NCBI GenBank assembly: GCA_021797365.1
Contig: JAJZZU010000041.1
Span: 1-12,835 of the forward strand
DNA from: Pseudomonadota bacterium
Lineage (GTDB): Bacteria; Pseudomonadota; Gammaproteobacteria; Acidiferrobacterales; Acidiferrobacteraceae
DNA: 12,835 bases
Direction of reading: 5' to 3'
Shown here: piece by piece, positions 1 through 6,716 of the stretch
Layout of the letters: every line of letters begins with the position of its first letter
Numbering within the stretch: position 1 is the stretch's first letter
Position numbers and translations under genes: made by a program
Notes under the pieces: model-generated
What the model saw: only the letters and a program-made list of their open reading frames with translations
Told to the model about the DNA's origin: nothing
Database searches by the model: none

Positions 1-33
1 ATCCAAGCCTATGTACTTGCTAAACTTCGTCAT
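1..33 (-). CDS. IS110-family transposase, N-terminus only (runs off the window)
   Basis: Read leftwards from an ATG at 33-31, the sequence encodes MTKFSKYIGLD before the window ends. The string KYIGLD, normally followed by VHK, is the hallmark start of IS110/IS1111 transposases. Its aspartate is the first acidic residue of the RuvC-like DEDD catalytic site. A purine-rich ribosome binding site, GAGGGGGCAGG, precedes the ATG by a few bases. These enzymes are DEDD recombinases, and members of the IS110 group are guided by a bridge RNA encoded in the non-coding end of the element. Only 11 codons are visible, so the family call rests on one motif. The gene reads in the same direction as cas2-3 and lies downstream of it. 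Whether the element is intact cannot be seen. Confidence 0.6.
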   Translation of the reverse strand, partial: MTKFSKYIGLD

Positions 34-120
34 GACCTGCCCCCTCAATTGTGGCTCTGAGCTGATGGTGGTTTTCCCGACCGTAAGCTTAATCCACGTC
101 GCTTGAGGCCGGGCAGGTCA
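33..120 (-). promoter_or_regulatory. Long inverted repeat covering the ribosome binding site of the IS110-like transposase
   Basis: The plus-strand segment 33-48 (TGACCTGCCCCCTCAA) is matched in inverted orientation by 103-120 (TTGAGGCCGGGCAGGTCA). The 8-base TGACCTGC/GCAGGTCA arms and 6-base CCTCAA/TTGAGG arms are perfect, with only a small central mismatch. In the minus-strand transcript this forms a stem of about 14-16 pairs around a 54-base apical region, with the transposase Shine-Dalgarno and the first base of the start codon inside the stem. It could limit translation, be part of a bridge RNA, or be both. The element end is not visible, so its role is inferred. Confidence 0.55.
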
Positions 121-178
121 ATACATGATGTCTATCGTAGGGCCAGAGGGGTCGGTTGCGGACTTGTCGCGTACTTGG
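34..178. other. Non-coding gap between the transposase start and the cas2-3 stop
   Basis: These 145 bases contain no supported gene. They probably include the non-coding left end of the IS110-like element and the 3' flank of cas2-3. I see no classic hairpin plus T-tract terminator for cas2-3 here. The boundary of the insertion element cannot be placed, because IS110 elements lack clear terminal inverted repeats. Confidence 0.5.
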
Positions 179-3100
179 TCAGGTCCGCATTCCATGCCAT
201 GTCAAGCGGAGGGTATCGGGTACGTTGCCGCCGTAGCCCGGCCTGATACTCGCATGCAGGAGCTTATTGGGTTCCTCTACCTTATCCCATTGTGGCGTCA
301 ACCATATTCCGGATCCCGGGAGATCCTCGACAGCTACGGCTCCTTGGGCCTGGGTGGCAGACCCTTTTTTCTTGTCGGTAAGAAAGAATTGACTCGTGCC
401 GAGATCAATAGTGATGCGAAACTGTGGGTCCTTGTCTCGCAAAGGGTACCCAGCGGGCCCCTCAGCGAACCCCCGGATCATGAAGTGTGTCTCGTACCCG
501 GGTTTACGGCCAATGATGGCGATGGCTTTTTGGACCTGTATCGACACGGCGTTTTCATCATACTCCGCAAAACGTGTCTTCCGGGTTCCGTCGCCAAAAA
601 TCAGTCCGGCATCCAGGACCCCATCCGGTAGGCGGCCCTCGGTTGTCCGCATCAGGTCGGTCAGGTCATGTGAAGGATGCGTGCTGTTACCATCCAAGTC
701 ATCCGTCTCGAGACCGGGCTGCACGAAAACCTTGCCATGCTTCCCTTCCAGATCGTGCCAATTCCGGGACAGCAGCACAACGTTGATCTGCCCATCACTT
801 AAGGGAAGCCGACGGTGACGGTTGACGCGCCCCGCGGTCTGGATGATCGAGTGCATGCTCGACGGCTCGATGACAGCCCAATCGAAATCATGGTCACGCC
901 CCACTTCTTCAACCGGCGTGGCCACCACAATCAGGCGAACATCGCCAGACGTATCCCGGATCTCGGGGCATGCCTCACATAAGACCTCAACCCAACGGTC
1001 ATCGCCGCGCGATAATATTCCGTCGAGACGCTTTTCCTTCCAGGCCCGACGCTGCAGGACATCTCGGGCATGGTAGGCCGTGACCAGAAAACGCCCATCA
1101 GCGCGCAAGGCTTCCGCGACCTCCATACAACGATCAACGTTGGCCAAGCGCACGAGCCCAATGGATAGCCGACACGAGAGGCCCGGCGGTATGGCGGCCT
1201 GCATTTCGTGCAATTGCGCGGCCTGTTCGGCGATGGTGGGCGCAAAGGTTTCCAGGGAGTCGACCGGGGCAATCATGTAGCGTTTGGTGACGGGCTCTGT
1301 GGTCAGACGATCGGCCAGTGTGTGTAATGTTTTCCGATAAAAGTGATCCGCCTCTTCTGGATCTGGTGACGGTAAGGGATGGGGTGCGAACTTGTCGCTG
1401 ACCAGGGTCAGGTGCCAGGGGCGCGTACCGAAAAGCGCGTCCTGGACGAGCCGTCCTTGGGCATAGGCCAGACAAAGTCCCTTGGCCAGTCCCGGACTCA
1501 AGGTGGCACTCGAGACGATCACATTGCGCCCGAACGACGCCGCGATCTGCACGACGCGCATGACCGCCACCGTGGCCCGCACGTCGTAGGAGTCGACCTC
1601 ATCAAGTATGAGATCACTATGGGCGACGCGGATCAGGGCCTTGGCGTGGCGATGCTGTTGTCCCGGTTCGCCAGCGGCGACGATCCAGTCCATCGTGGAG
1701 ACCAATACGGGACTGGCGATCAACTTGGCCAATTTTTGTGCGGACGGATCGTTCTCGGATCGGCCTTTCGCAATAGCGGTAAGCCAGGAAGGCGGTTCAA
1801 GACTATGTTCACGGTTCGGTTCATAGGTGTCATCTGTGGGCACATCCTCCTCGTCTTCGTTGGCGTCTTCCCGATCGTCCAGGCCGTGTTCCCCCATCAA
1901 GACGGCGAAATCACGAGCAAATGTGCTGCTAGGCACCCCCAGCCGCGCAAGGTCTTTTTGGAACGCCGCGAAAGTCTGGGTGGTCAGGCTGCGCAAATTG
2001 AAGGCGACGGCCAGCCGCGCGGCGTCCGGACGCACAGCGAAGGCCATTTTGAGGTTGGCCAAGGTCTTACCGGCCCCTGTCGAGGCCACATTGAAGACCA
2101 GTTGGCCTCCCGGCTGGGCGCGCACATGGTCAACGGCCTGGTCCTGCCAAACAAAACGCGAGCCCGGGTCATCGGCCCGTGCCGCCAGAACCGTGCGCAC
2201 TAGGTCCCGATCCACGACGGGCAGGTCCTCGCCCGTAAACATGCGGATATTGTCGGCCGCGCGGTCGCCGACCTCCTGCAGGTGCCAGGACAATGGTTGG
2301 TCCATGAATCGGACGTGTTTTGGCGTGGACCCCCTTTTTCTGCGGATTGATGGCACGGACAGGGCGTCCTGCGAACAATTTTTGGTATTCGCAAAGAGAA
2401 TCCCCGCCTCTCGCGACCTGTCTTTGGTTTCAGGAAAGGTTTCACTGGAAACCTTCTGGTCGGCAAAGATCAGCGCGGCGCGCGCCAGGAGCATAACGCC
2501 CTCCCAATACGGGGCCGATCGCTCGAGACCCTGGATACGCTGGGCAGTCTTATTGATTACCTGAAAGAGCGCGGCCCACCGTTTTGCGTCCTGCGACGCA
2601 CCCGGAACGGCAAAGGCATCTGGCCGTTTTAGGGTCAGGTTGCCTTCGATTTCGAGCGGATTGCGTGTCCGGATATGCAACTCCCCATTCAGTCCGTCTT
2701 CCTGCGTGAGAATCCCGCCCATGCCCCCATGGTGCGTTCCCACGGACCACAGAAGGGCGTCCTGAGGAGTTTTCAGGTGACACCCCATGGGAAGGAAATT
2801 TGCATTAGACGGGCTATCAGGGACGCTGTCGCCCGCACGGTGCTTGGGGAACATCGCGTTCCAGGCGGCGGTAAGGGTCTGCGCGTCGATAGGGGTGTCA
2901 TGCCCTGGACCCATAAGATGCTTCATGAGCCACGCCGAGAGCCACTCATGTCGGATGGCGTCACTCTGGGAGGCTGGGTCCTGGATGCCCTTACAACTGG
3001 CTTCCAGCTTGTCTTGAAAACGGCGACTGGCCTTCCCGAAGTCGTGGACATAGCCCGCCAGACGTGCGATCAGGGCCGCATGCCGGAAGGGCATAGGAAA

Positions 3101-3394
3101 CCCCTTGGGGCGTTCTTGCGTGGCGACTGCGAAACGATCCTGGGCGTCGTAATGATTCCGATTGCCGACGATCCAGATCAACCGCAGCCCAAACACCGCG
3201 TCATTGCGATAGCAGGCAACGGACGTATTACGGCTCGCCTGGCGGCGCAGGGCCTTGTAGACCTCATCCAATGCGTCGCGCGTAATGAGTGTGCCCCAGG
3301 CGCGATCGCCGATGCGCGGGGCGTAGCGGTCGAGTAGGGTCCGCGTGCGCGCCAGGGCTGCCTGCTCACAGTTGGCGATGAAAATGACGTGCAT
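179..3394 (-). CDS. cas2-3: Cas2-Cas3 fusion, type I-F helicase-nuclease
   Basis: This 1071-residue protein is close to the usual I-F Cas2-3 length of about 1,075. Residues 1-95 form the Cas2-like domain (MHVIFIANCE... to RLIWIVGN), used with Cas1 in spacer integration. An HD nuclease domain follows, with the H117-D118 signature (YVHDFGKA), H149, H220-H221 (GTHHGG) and D311. The superfamily 2 helicase has Walker A ASTGAGKT (436-443), Walker B DEVD (597-600), SAT (628-630), motif V around 823-842 and motif VI QTAGRVNRHR (851-860). It degrades DNA bound by the crRNA complex, unwinding with ATP. The ATG at 3394 is chosen because the protein then begins exactly at the Cas2 first strand. A further in-frame ATG at 3433 would add 13 residues inside the upstream gene. 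The start lies 2 bases after the WYL stop, so the two are cotranscribed. All motifs are intact. Confidence 0.96.
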   Translation of the reverse strand: MHVIFIANCEQAALARTRTLLDRYAPRIGDRAWGTLITRDALDEVYKALRRQASRNTSVACYRNDAVFGLRLIWIVGNRNHYDAQDRFAVATQERPKGFPMPFRHAALIARLAGYVHDFGKASRRFQDKLEASCKGIQDPASQSDAIRHEWLSAWLMKHLMGPGHDTPIDAQTLTAAWNAMFPKHRAGDSVPDSPSNANFLPMGCHLKTPQDALLWSVGTHHGGMGGILTQEDGLNGELHIRTRNPLEIEGNLTLKRPDAFAVPGASQDAKRWAALFQVINKTAQRIQGLERSAPYWEGVMLLARAALIFADQKVSSETFPETKDRSREAGILFANTKNCSQDALSVPSIRRKRGSTPKHVRFMDQPLSWHLQEVGDRAADNIRMFTGEDLPVVDRDLVRTVLAARADDPGSRFVWQDQAVDHVRAQPGGQLVFNVASTGAGKTLANLKMAFAVRPDAARLAVAFNLRSLTTQTFAAFQKDLARLGVPSSTFARDFAVLMGEHGLDDREDANEDEEDVPTDDTYEPNREHSLEPPSWLTAIAKGRSENDPSAQKLAKLIASPVLVSTMDWIVAAGEPGQQHRHAKALIRVAHSDLILDEVDSYDVRATVAVMRVVQIAASFGRNVIVSSATLSPGLAKGLCLAYAQGRLVQDALFGTRPWHLTLVSDKFAPHPLPSPDPEEADHFYRKTLHTLADRLTTEPVTKRYMIAPVDSLETFAPTIAEQAAQLHEMQAAIPPGLSCRLSIGLVRLANVDRCMEVAEALRADGRFLVTAYHARDVLQRRAWKEKRLDGILSRGDDRWVEVLCEACPEIRDTSGDVRLIVVATPVEEVGRDHDFDWAVIEPSSMHSIIQTAGRVNRHRRLPLSDGQINVVLLSRNWHDLEGKHGKVFVQPGLETDDLDGNSTHPSHDLTDLMRTTEGRLPDGVLDAGLIFGDGTRKTRFAEYDENAVSIQVQKAIAIIGRKPGYETHFMIRGFAEGPAGYPLRDKDPQFRITIDLGTSQFFLTDKKKGSATQAQGAVAVEDLPGSGIWLTPQWDKVEEPNKLLHASIRPGYGGNVPDTLRLTWHGMRT

Positions 3395-3396
3395 GG

Positions 3397-4239
3397 CTAG
3401 TCCCGATCCTCGAGACGCGTGATGGGCGGCCACACGATGTCGGCAGGCACGGGTTCGTCAATAAACTCCCGCCGGAAGGCGTGTAGGGCATGGTCCGGCC
3501 AAGTCATGATGCCGTCTTGAATATCCAACTGGTTGCGCATGACGGCGGCCTGGTCGGGGGTCAAAGCCTCCGACAGGAACACCCGGAATCGGCGCGTGCG
3601 ATGCACGAGGATCCGGGGCGTGAAGTTTTTCGGGACCTCCTTGGGGTCGAGCGGTTGCGCCTCCAGGATGCGCGCCAGCACATAGGTCTTGATGGGGAAT
3701 CCCTGGGATACCGCCTCCAAGTCTTGCGCATACAAGCGCCAAAAGAGCCCTGTGTGCTCCAGGGCGCGGGGCCACAACAGGCGCCAACGGCCGTTCTCGC
3801 CGACCCGCAATCCCACATACAGGGCGCGGATCGGGCGCTCATGGAGTGCGGCATCCAGGAGCACGCGGGTCGCGAGCGGAGTCAGGGCGCGCGATGGCTT
3901 TGGGATGGGTTTCAGGAACGGGACACCATCATCAGGGAATAGGCCCGTCTCCTGGGGTGGGGCGCCCTGCGCCAGGAGATCCAAGAGCAGCGTTGCCTCC
4001 ACCGGAGCGGGCCGTGGCGCGTGGGGGTTGGGAAACACCCCGCGGTGCCGGAGACGGACCAAATGGTCGGGCCATGCCTGAACCGCTTTCTGCAAAAGGT
4101 TGGAGGCGCGGTTGGGCGAATTGACCGTTCCGAAGGCGCGATCCATGTCAGCACGCCGACATTCCCCCAAAAGCCAAGCCCGCCGTAAGACAAAAAGAGT
4201 GGAATCCATGCCGAATATTTTATAGGACAATTGTGCCAT
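3397..4239 (-). CDS. WYL-domain transcription regulator, BrxR/CapW-like
   Basis: The 280-residue protein has an N-terminal winged helix-turn-helix-like region (about 12-75, including FGTVNSPNRASNLLQKAVQAWPDHL broken over residues 36-60, then a PNPHAPRP turn). A WYL domain follows at about 131-195, with basic and aromatic positions in RPIRALYVG, RWRLLWPRAL, FWRLYAQDLE and IKTYVLARIL. A C-terminal segment to 280 may be the WCX dimerisation part. WYL regulators of this layout (BrxR, CapW) repress defence operons through inverted-repeat operators, and other WYL proteins control CRISPR loci. Here it is the first gene of an operon with cas2-3 and diverges from the Cascade operon, so it probably controls both. 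No clear Shine-Dalgarno precedes 4239. An alternative ATG at 4209 (MDSTLFVLRR) would start past a candidate operator. The ligand is unknown. Confidence 0.85.
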   Translation of the reverse strand: MAQLSYKIFGMDSTLFVLRRAWLLGECRRADMDRAFGTVNSPNRASNLLQKAVQAWPDHLVRLRHRGVFPNPHAPRPAPVEATLLLDLLAQGAPPQETGLFPDDGVPFLKPIPKPSRALTPLATRVLLDAALHERPIRALYVGLRVGENGRWRLLWPRALEHTGLFWRLYAQDLEAVSQGFPIKTYVLARILEAQPLDPKEVPKNFTPRILVHRTRRFRVFLSEALTPDQAAVMRNQLDIQDGIMTWPDHALHAFRREFIDEPVPADIVWPPITRLEDRD

Positions 4240-4240
4240 A
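4221..4240. promoter_or_regulatory. Near-palindromic operator candidate for the WYL regulator
   Basis: The sequence TATAGGACAATTGTGCCATA is symmetrical at 16 of 20 positions around a perfect ACAATTGT core. It spans the annotated WYL start codon (ATG at 4239 on the minus strand) and lies just upstream of the alternative start at 4209. Dimeric WYL regulators of the BrxR/CapW type bind inverted repeats near their own promoters, so autoregulation is a reasonable inference. On the minus strand two -10-like strings are nearby, TATAAC (4258-4253) and TATAAA (4224-4219). Neither has a good -35. Confidence 0.45.
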
Positions 4241-4280
4241 GTCCATGGCGCTGTTATAGTAAAAAAATAAATCGTCCGGC

Positions 4281-4309
4281 TTGCAGTTATTCTTGAGCTA
4301 GGTTAGGCT
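4281..4309 (+). promoter_or_regulatory. Candidate promoter of the cas8f-cas1 operon
   Basis: TTGCAG at 4281-4286 and TAGGCT at 4304-4309 are separated by 17 bases, giving a moderate sigma70-type match. It would start transcription near 4316, about 30 bases before the cas8f ATG. An AGGA Shine-Dalgarno at 4334-4337 sits 7 bases before the ATG. The match is imperfect, and the region around it (4240-4344) is A/T-rich as expected for a divergent control region. Confidence 0.35.
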
Positions 4310-4344
4310 CTCCTCATCGTCACAAAAAGGTTCAGGACTTCCCG

Positions 4345-5862
4345 ATGGAGAAAAGCGAAATAGTGGTGCTCAAGGCCAAACATGCGGCGCTGATGACGTT
4401 ATGCGGCGCCAAATTGACTGCGGAAGATGAAAAAGCCATCTCTTGCGAGCGGGATTTTTGCCAGAGGTGTGTCAAGAAAGAGCCCCGGGTCGATTTCCTG
4501 CTCAAGATCTTTTCTTTGCAGGATGGTTTTGAAGCCTTCGACTCCGAGACGTTACCGGAGCCCAGTGAGGTCGCAGCGCAGGACTACCTGGATCGCGCCT
4601 TAGCGCTGCTCCAAAGGCAAGCCGCTTCGGTATCGCCCGACCAAGCACGCGCCTTGGCGCAGGAAGCCGTGCGGGATTTTGGGGCGCATTTTTCGGGGAA
4701 GCTCATCCATTCGTCGGCAACCGACGCTGCCTTATTGGCGCCCTTGCGTGCGACGCAACAATCTCACCTCTTTAGCCGTCGACTCCGACAAGCGGGCATC
4801 CCGCTGCCGTTAGATCAAAGCAAGCTCGATAATCGGGGTATCTATCAGCGGATCCTTAAGGTGCTGCACGACGATCCTGCGGTGGCGGCGTCCGGTCTCG
4901 AGCCCGCTATCATTGAGGCGATCCGGCAGGGGGCTGACGAAGCACTGACCCAAGCACCGCCGGTACCAGACCTGGTTGATCATCGGTTGCGCCAAGTCCT
5001 GCTTCCGGATGGCGACGGCTATCTGGCGGCAAGCCCGCTCGCTGCTGGCGGGTTGAGCGTTCTGCTCCATGACGCCGCACGAGCCTTGGAAAAGGCGGCG
5101 GCAGAAGCCGATCCGGACCAGTCAGAAAAGACGCCCAAGCGGGGGCGGGGCCGGCCCCACAAGAGCGAAGAACGGGACGCCTCATCGCCTGTATCGGGAT
5201 CCACCGCCGTGACCGGAGACGAGGGGGAGAACGACAGCGAAGCGTCAAAAACTGTCAAACGTCTATTTACGCGTCTCGGCTTACCGTTTGGCGGCGCGAT
5301 TCCGCGCAACGCGAGCATTCACCCCAAATCGTCGATCCAGGAGTCGTTCTTTTTTGCGGCACCACAACGCAACGCCGAATGGAGTGCCGCTTGGCGATTC
5401 GTCTTTCGGTCTTGGCAGCCTTATGTCACCAAAACACAAGCCAAGGATATCGCCAACCAAGTCACAAGCATCGAGAAGTCCGCCGCTCTCCAGGATTCTA
5501 CGTCGTTGACCGCCGTGAAGGTCCAGGCGTCCGGGGCCTTGGCCACTGTGGTGCGGGCCTGCCATGCGCAGGCCGTCGATTTCGCTGCGGGCCTAGCCGA
5601 GGCTATTTTCCGGACAACGGATGGGGGGGAGAGGGAGATCGATGAAGACCTGTTGCGCGAACATCGAGAACCCTCCGCCCTTGATCTGGCCATCGTGCGC
5701 CAAACCTTTAATGCAGAGTATCGCGCCGCAATGGCTGAAACCATTATCAATACCGTGGACCGCTTGGCCGTGAACCGCCAGACCGGACAAGACGCCTTTG
5801 GCGGCGTGATCGGACGGCAACGCGCGCGCCGTGCCATTGAAAAGATTCTGGAGGATGTATGA
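4345..5862 (+). CDS. cas8f: Cas8f (Csy1), large subunit of the type I-F complex, divergent and enlarged
   Basis: This 505-residue protein is longer than the roughly 430 residues usual for Csy1. It is recognised by its place before cas5f and by two segments. QVLLPDGDGYLAASPL (217-232) matches the Csy1 stretch QLYFPLPGSGYHLLAPL in spacing. FGGAIPRNAS (315-324) matches the PAM-contacting FGGTKPQNIS. Cas8f caps the crRNA 5' end with Cas5f and reads the PAM. The C-terminal part (about 370-500) is predicted helical, like the Csy1 bundle that recruits Cas2-3. Odd points are an N-terminal cysteine group (C20, C34, C39, C42), a charged low-complexity linker at about 250-305 with an AT-hook at 264-273, and isoleucine at the position of the Csy1 wedge lysine. 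I see no HNH motif. Its stop overlaps the cas5f start (ATGA), which suggests translational coupling. Confidence 0.85.
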   Translation: MEKSEIVVLKAKHAALMTLCGAKLTAEDEKAISCERDFCQRCVKKEPRVDFLLKIFSLQDGFEAFDSETLPEPSEVAAQDYLDRALALLQRQAASVSPDQARALAQEAVRDFGAHFSGKLIHSSATDAALLAPLRATQQSHLFSRRLRQAGIPLPLDQSKLDNRGIYQRILKVLHDDPAVAASGLEPAIIEAIRQGADEALTQAPPVPDLVDHRLRQVLLPDGDGYLAASPLAAGGLSVLLHDAARALEKAAAEADPDQSEKTPKRGRGRPHKSEERDASSPVSGSTAVTGDEGENDSEASKTVKRLFTRLGLPFGGAIPRNASIHPKSSIQESFFFAAPQRNAEWSAAWRFVFRSWQPYVTKTQAKDIANQVTSIEKSAALQDSTSLTAVKVQASGALATVVRACHAQAVDFAAGLAEAIFRTTDGGEREIDEDLLREHREPSALDLAIVRQTFNAEYRAAMAETIINTVDRLAVNRQTGQDAFGGVIGRQRARRAIEKILEDV

Positions 5863-6674
5863 GTTATCTCGTCATCGACCTAACAGCACATAAGACCAAT
5901 ATGCTGCATACCTTAGGGATCGTATCGCCTGCCCCCGTGCTGCCGACGATTCTGGCCATGCATGCGCTGGACAAAAAGCTCGGGGGACGTCTTGATGTTC
6001 GCGGGGTGGGATTGATTCATCGGCATAGCGCCCCCTGGATCGAGCACCTGGATGACAAGGGTTATTTGAAGCCAGCGTTGGTGCAACGCCGCGGGACCTA
6101 CCTGTTCGACAGCGAAGAAAACCTCTACGGGATCCCCATGCAACCTATGGCGCTGGCCGATATCGAGTGGACGTTGGTACTCCACTGCGAAAACGACGTT
6201 TCCGATGTCAGTGCGGTGATCGGGATGTTGCACACCATGCGTTTAGCTGGTGGGCGCATTCAGGGGATCAAGGCACGGACCTTTGACCAATGGGATAAAG
6301 CAGTTTCAGCGCTTCGTACGGGACGCTGGATTGACGACGTCACTCCTATGCTCCAGTCCGGACCCAATCCCATTCAGGCGCTTCTCTCGGCAACACGCCC
6401 AGGCGCGCGCAATACCGAAGGGTGGGTCGTACCCGCCAATCTCGGTTACGCGCTTCTGGAGGATCCCATCGCTCGCCAGGGGGCCCGTGATGGCCGTCCC
6501 CACGCATTCGTGGAGGATATGGTGGGGTTGGTGCGTTACACGTCCCTCTTTCAGGCGCGCACCAAAGGACTCAAGCCCGCCAACCTCTGGCGTTATGGAT
6601 GGGATGGCGATCAGTTTCTGGTCACAAACCGACAAGATGTGTCGTTGACCCCCGGGCGTGCGGCGACCGTATAA
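5859..6674 (+). CDS. cas5f: Cas5f (Csy2), short form
   Basis: Cas5f pairs with Cas8f to hold the 5' handle of the crRNA in the surveillance complex. The protein has 271 residues against about 320-330 in well-studied Csy2 proteins. Conserved parts are MRLAGGRI (127-134, Csy2 MRLAGGSI), GWVVPANLGYALL (188-200, Csy2 GWLVPIPAGYNAL), and a C-terminal block HAFVEDMVGLVRY followed by LWRYGWDGDQFLV (243-255). Most of the missing length lies between residues 155 and 188, where other Csy2 proteins carry an extra helical insertion. The start overlaps the cas8f stop by 4 bases and has GGAGG at 5850-5854. Because Cas8f is longer than usual, contacts may have moved between the two subunits. Confidence 0.9.
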   Translation: MSYLVIDLTAHKTNMLHTLGIVSPAPVLPTILAMHALDKKLGGRLDVRGVGLIHRHSAPWIEHLDDKGYLKPALVQRRGTYLFDSEENLYGIPMQPMALADIEWTLVLHCENDVSDVSAVIGMLHTMRLAGGRIQGIKARTFDQWDKAVSALRTGRWIDDVTPMLQSGPNPIQALLSATRPGARNTEGWVVPANLGYALLEDPIARQGARDGRPHAFVEDMVGLVRYTSLFQARTKGLKPANLWRYGWDGDQFLVTNRQDVSLTPGRAATV

Positions 6675-6716
6675 CCCAAGCAAGTATATTTAACCACAAC
6701 AGTAAGGAGCATCACT
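6675..6716 (+). promoter_or_regulatory. Intergenic spacer with a strong ribosome binding site for cas7f
   Basis: This 42-base gap is the longest junction in the operon. It ends in TAAGGAG 7 bases before the cas7f ATG, close to the ideal Shine-Dalgarno, whereas the other junctions overlap or have weaker sites. That fits the higher dosage needed for Cas7f, which is present in about six copies per complex. I see no hairpin in it. Confidence 0.7.

Noticed and set aside
125..3337. Plus-strand reading frames opposite cas2-3, up to 274 residues (for example 1379-2203)
   Set aside because: They are antisense to a strongly supported gene with intact motifs, contain no recognisable domain, and reflect GC-rich codon composition.
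3395..3433. Upstream start for cas2-3 at 3433
   Set aside because: The extra 13 residues lie inside the WYL gene and precede the exact Cas2-type first strand. The 3394 start has correct spacing after the WYL stop.
4345..5862. I-F2 (no large subunit) or a Cas8-HNH variant
   Set aside because: A large subunit with Csy1 motifs is present, no HNH residues are visible in it, and an intact Cas2-3 makes an internal nuclease unnecessary.
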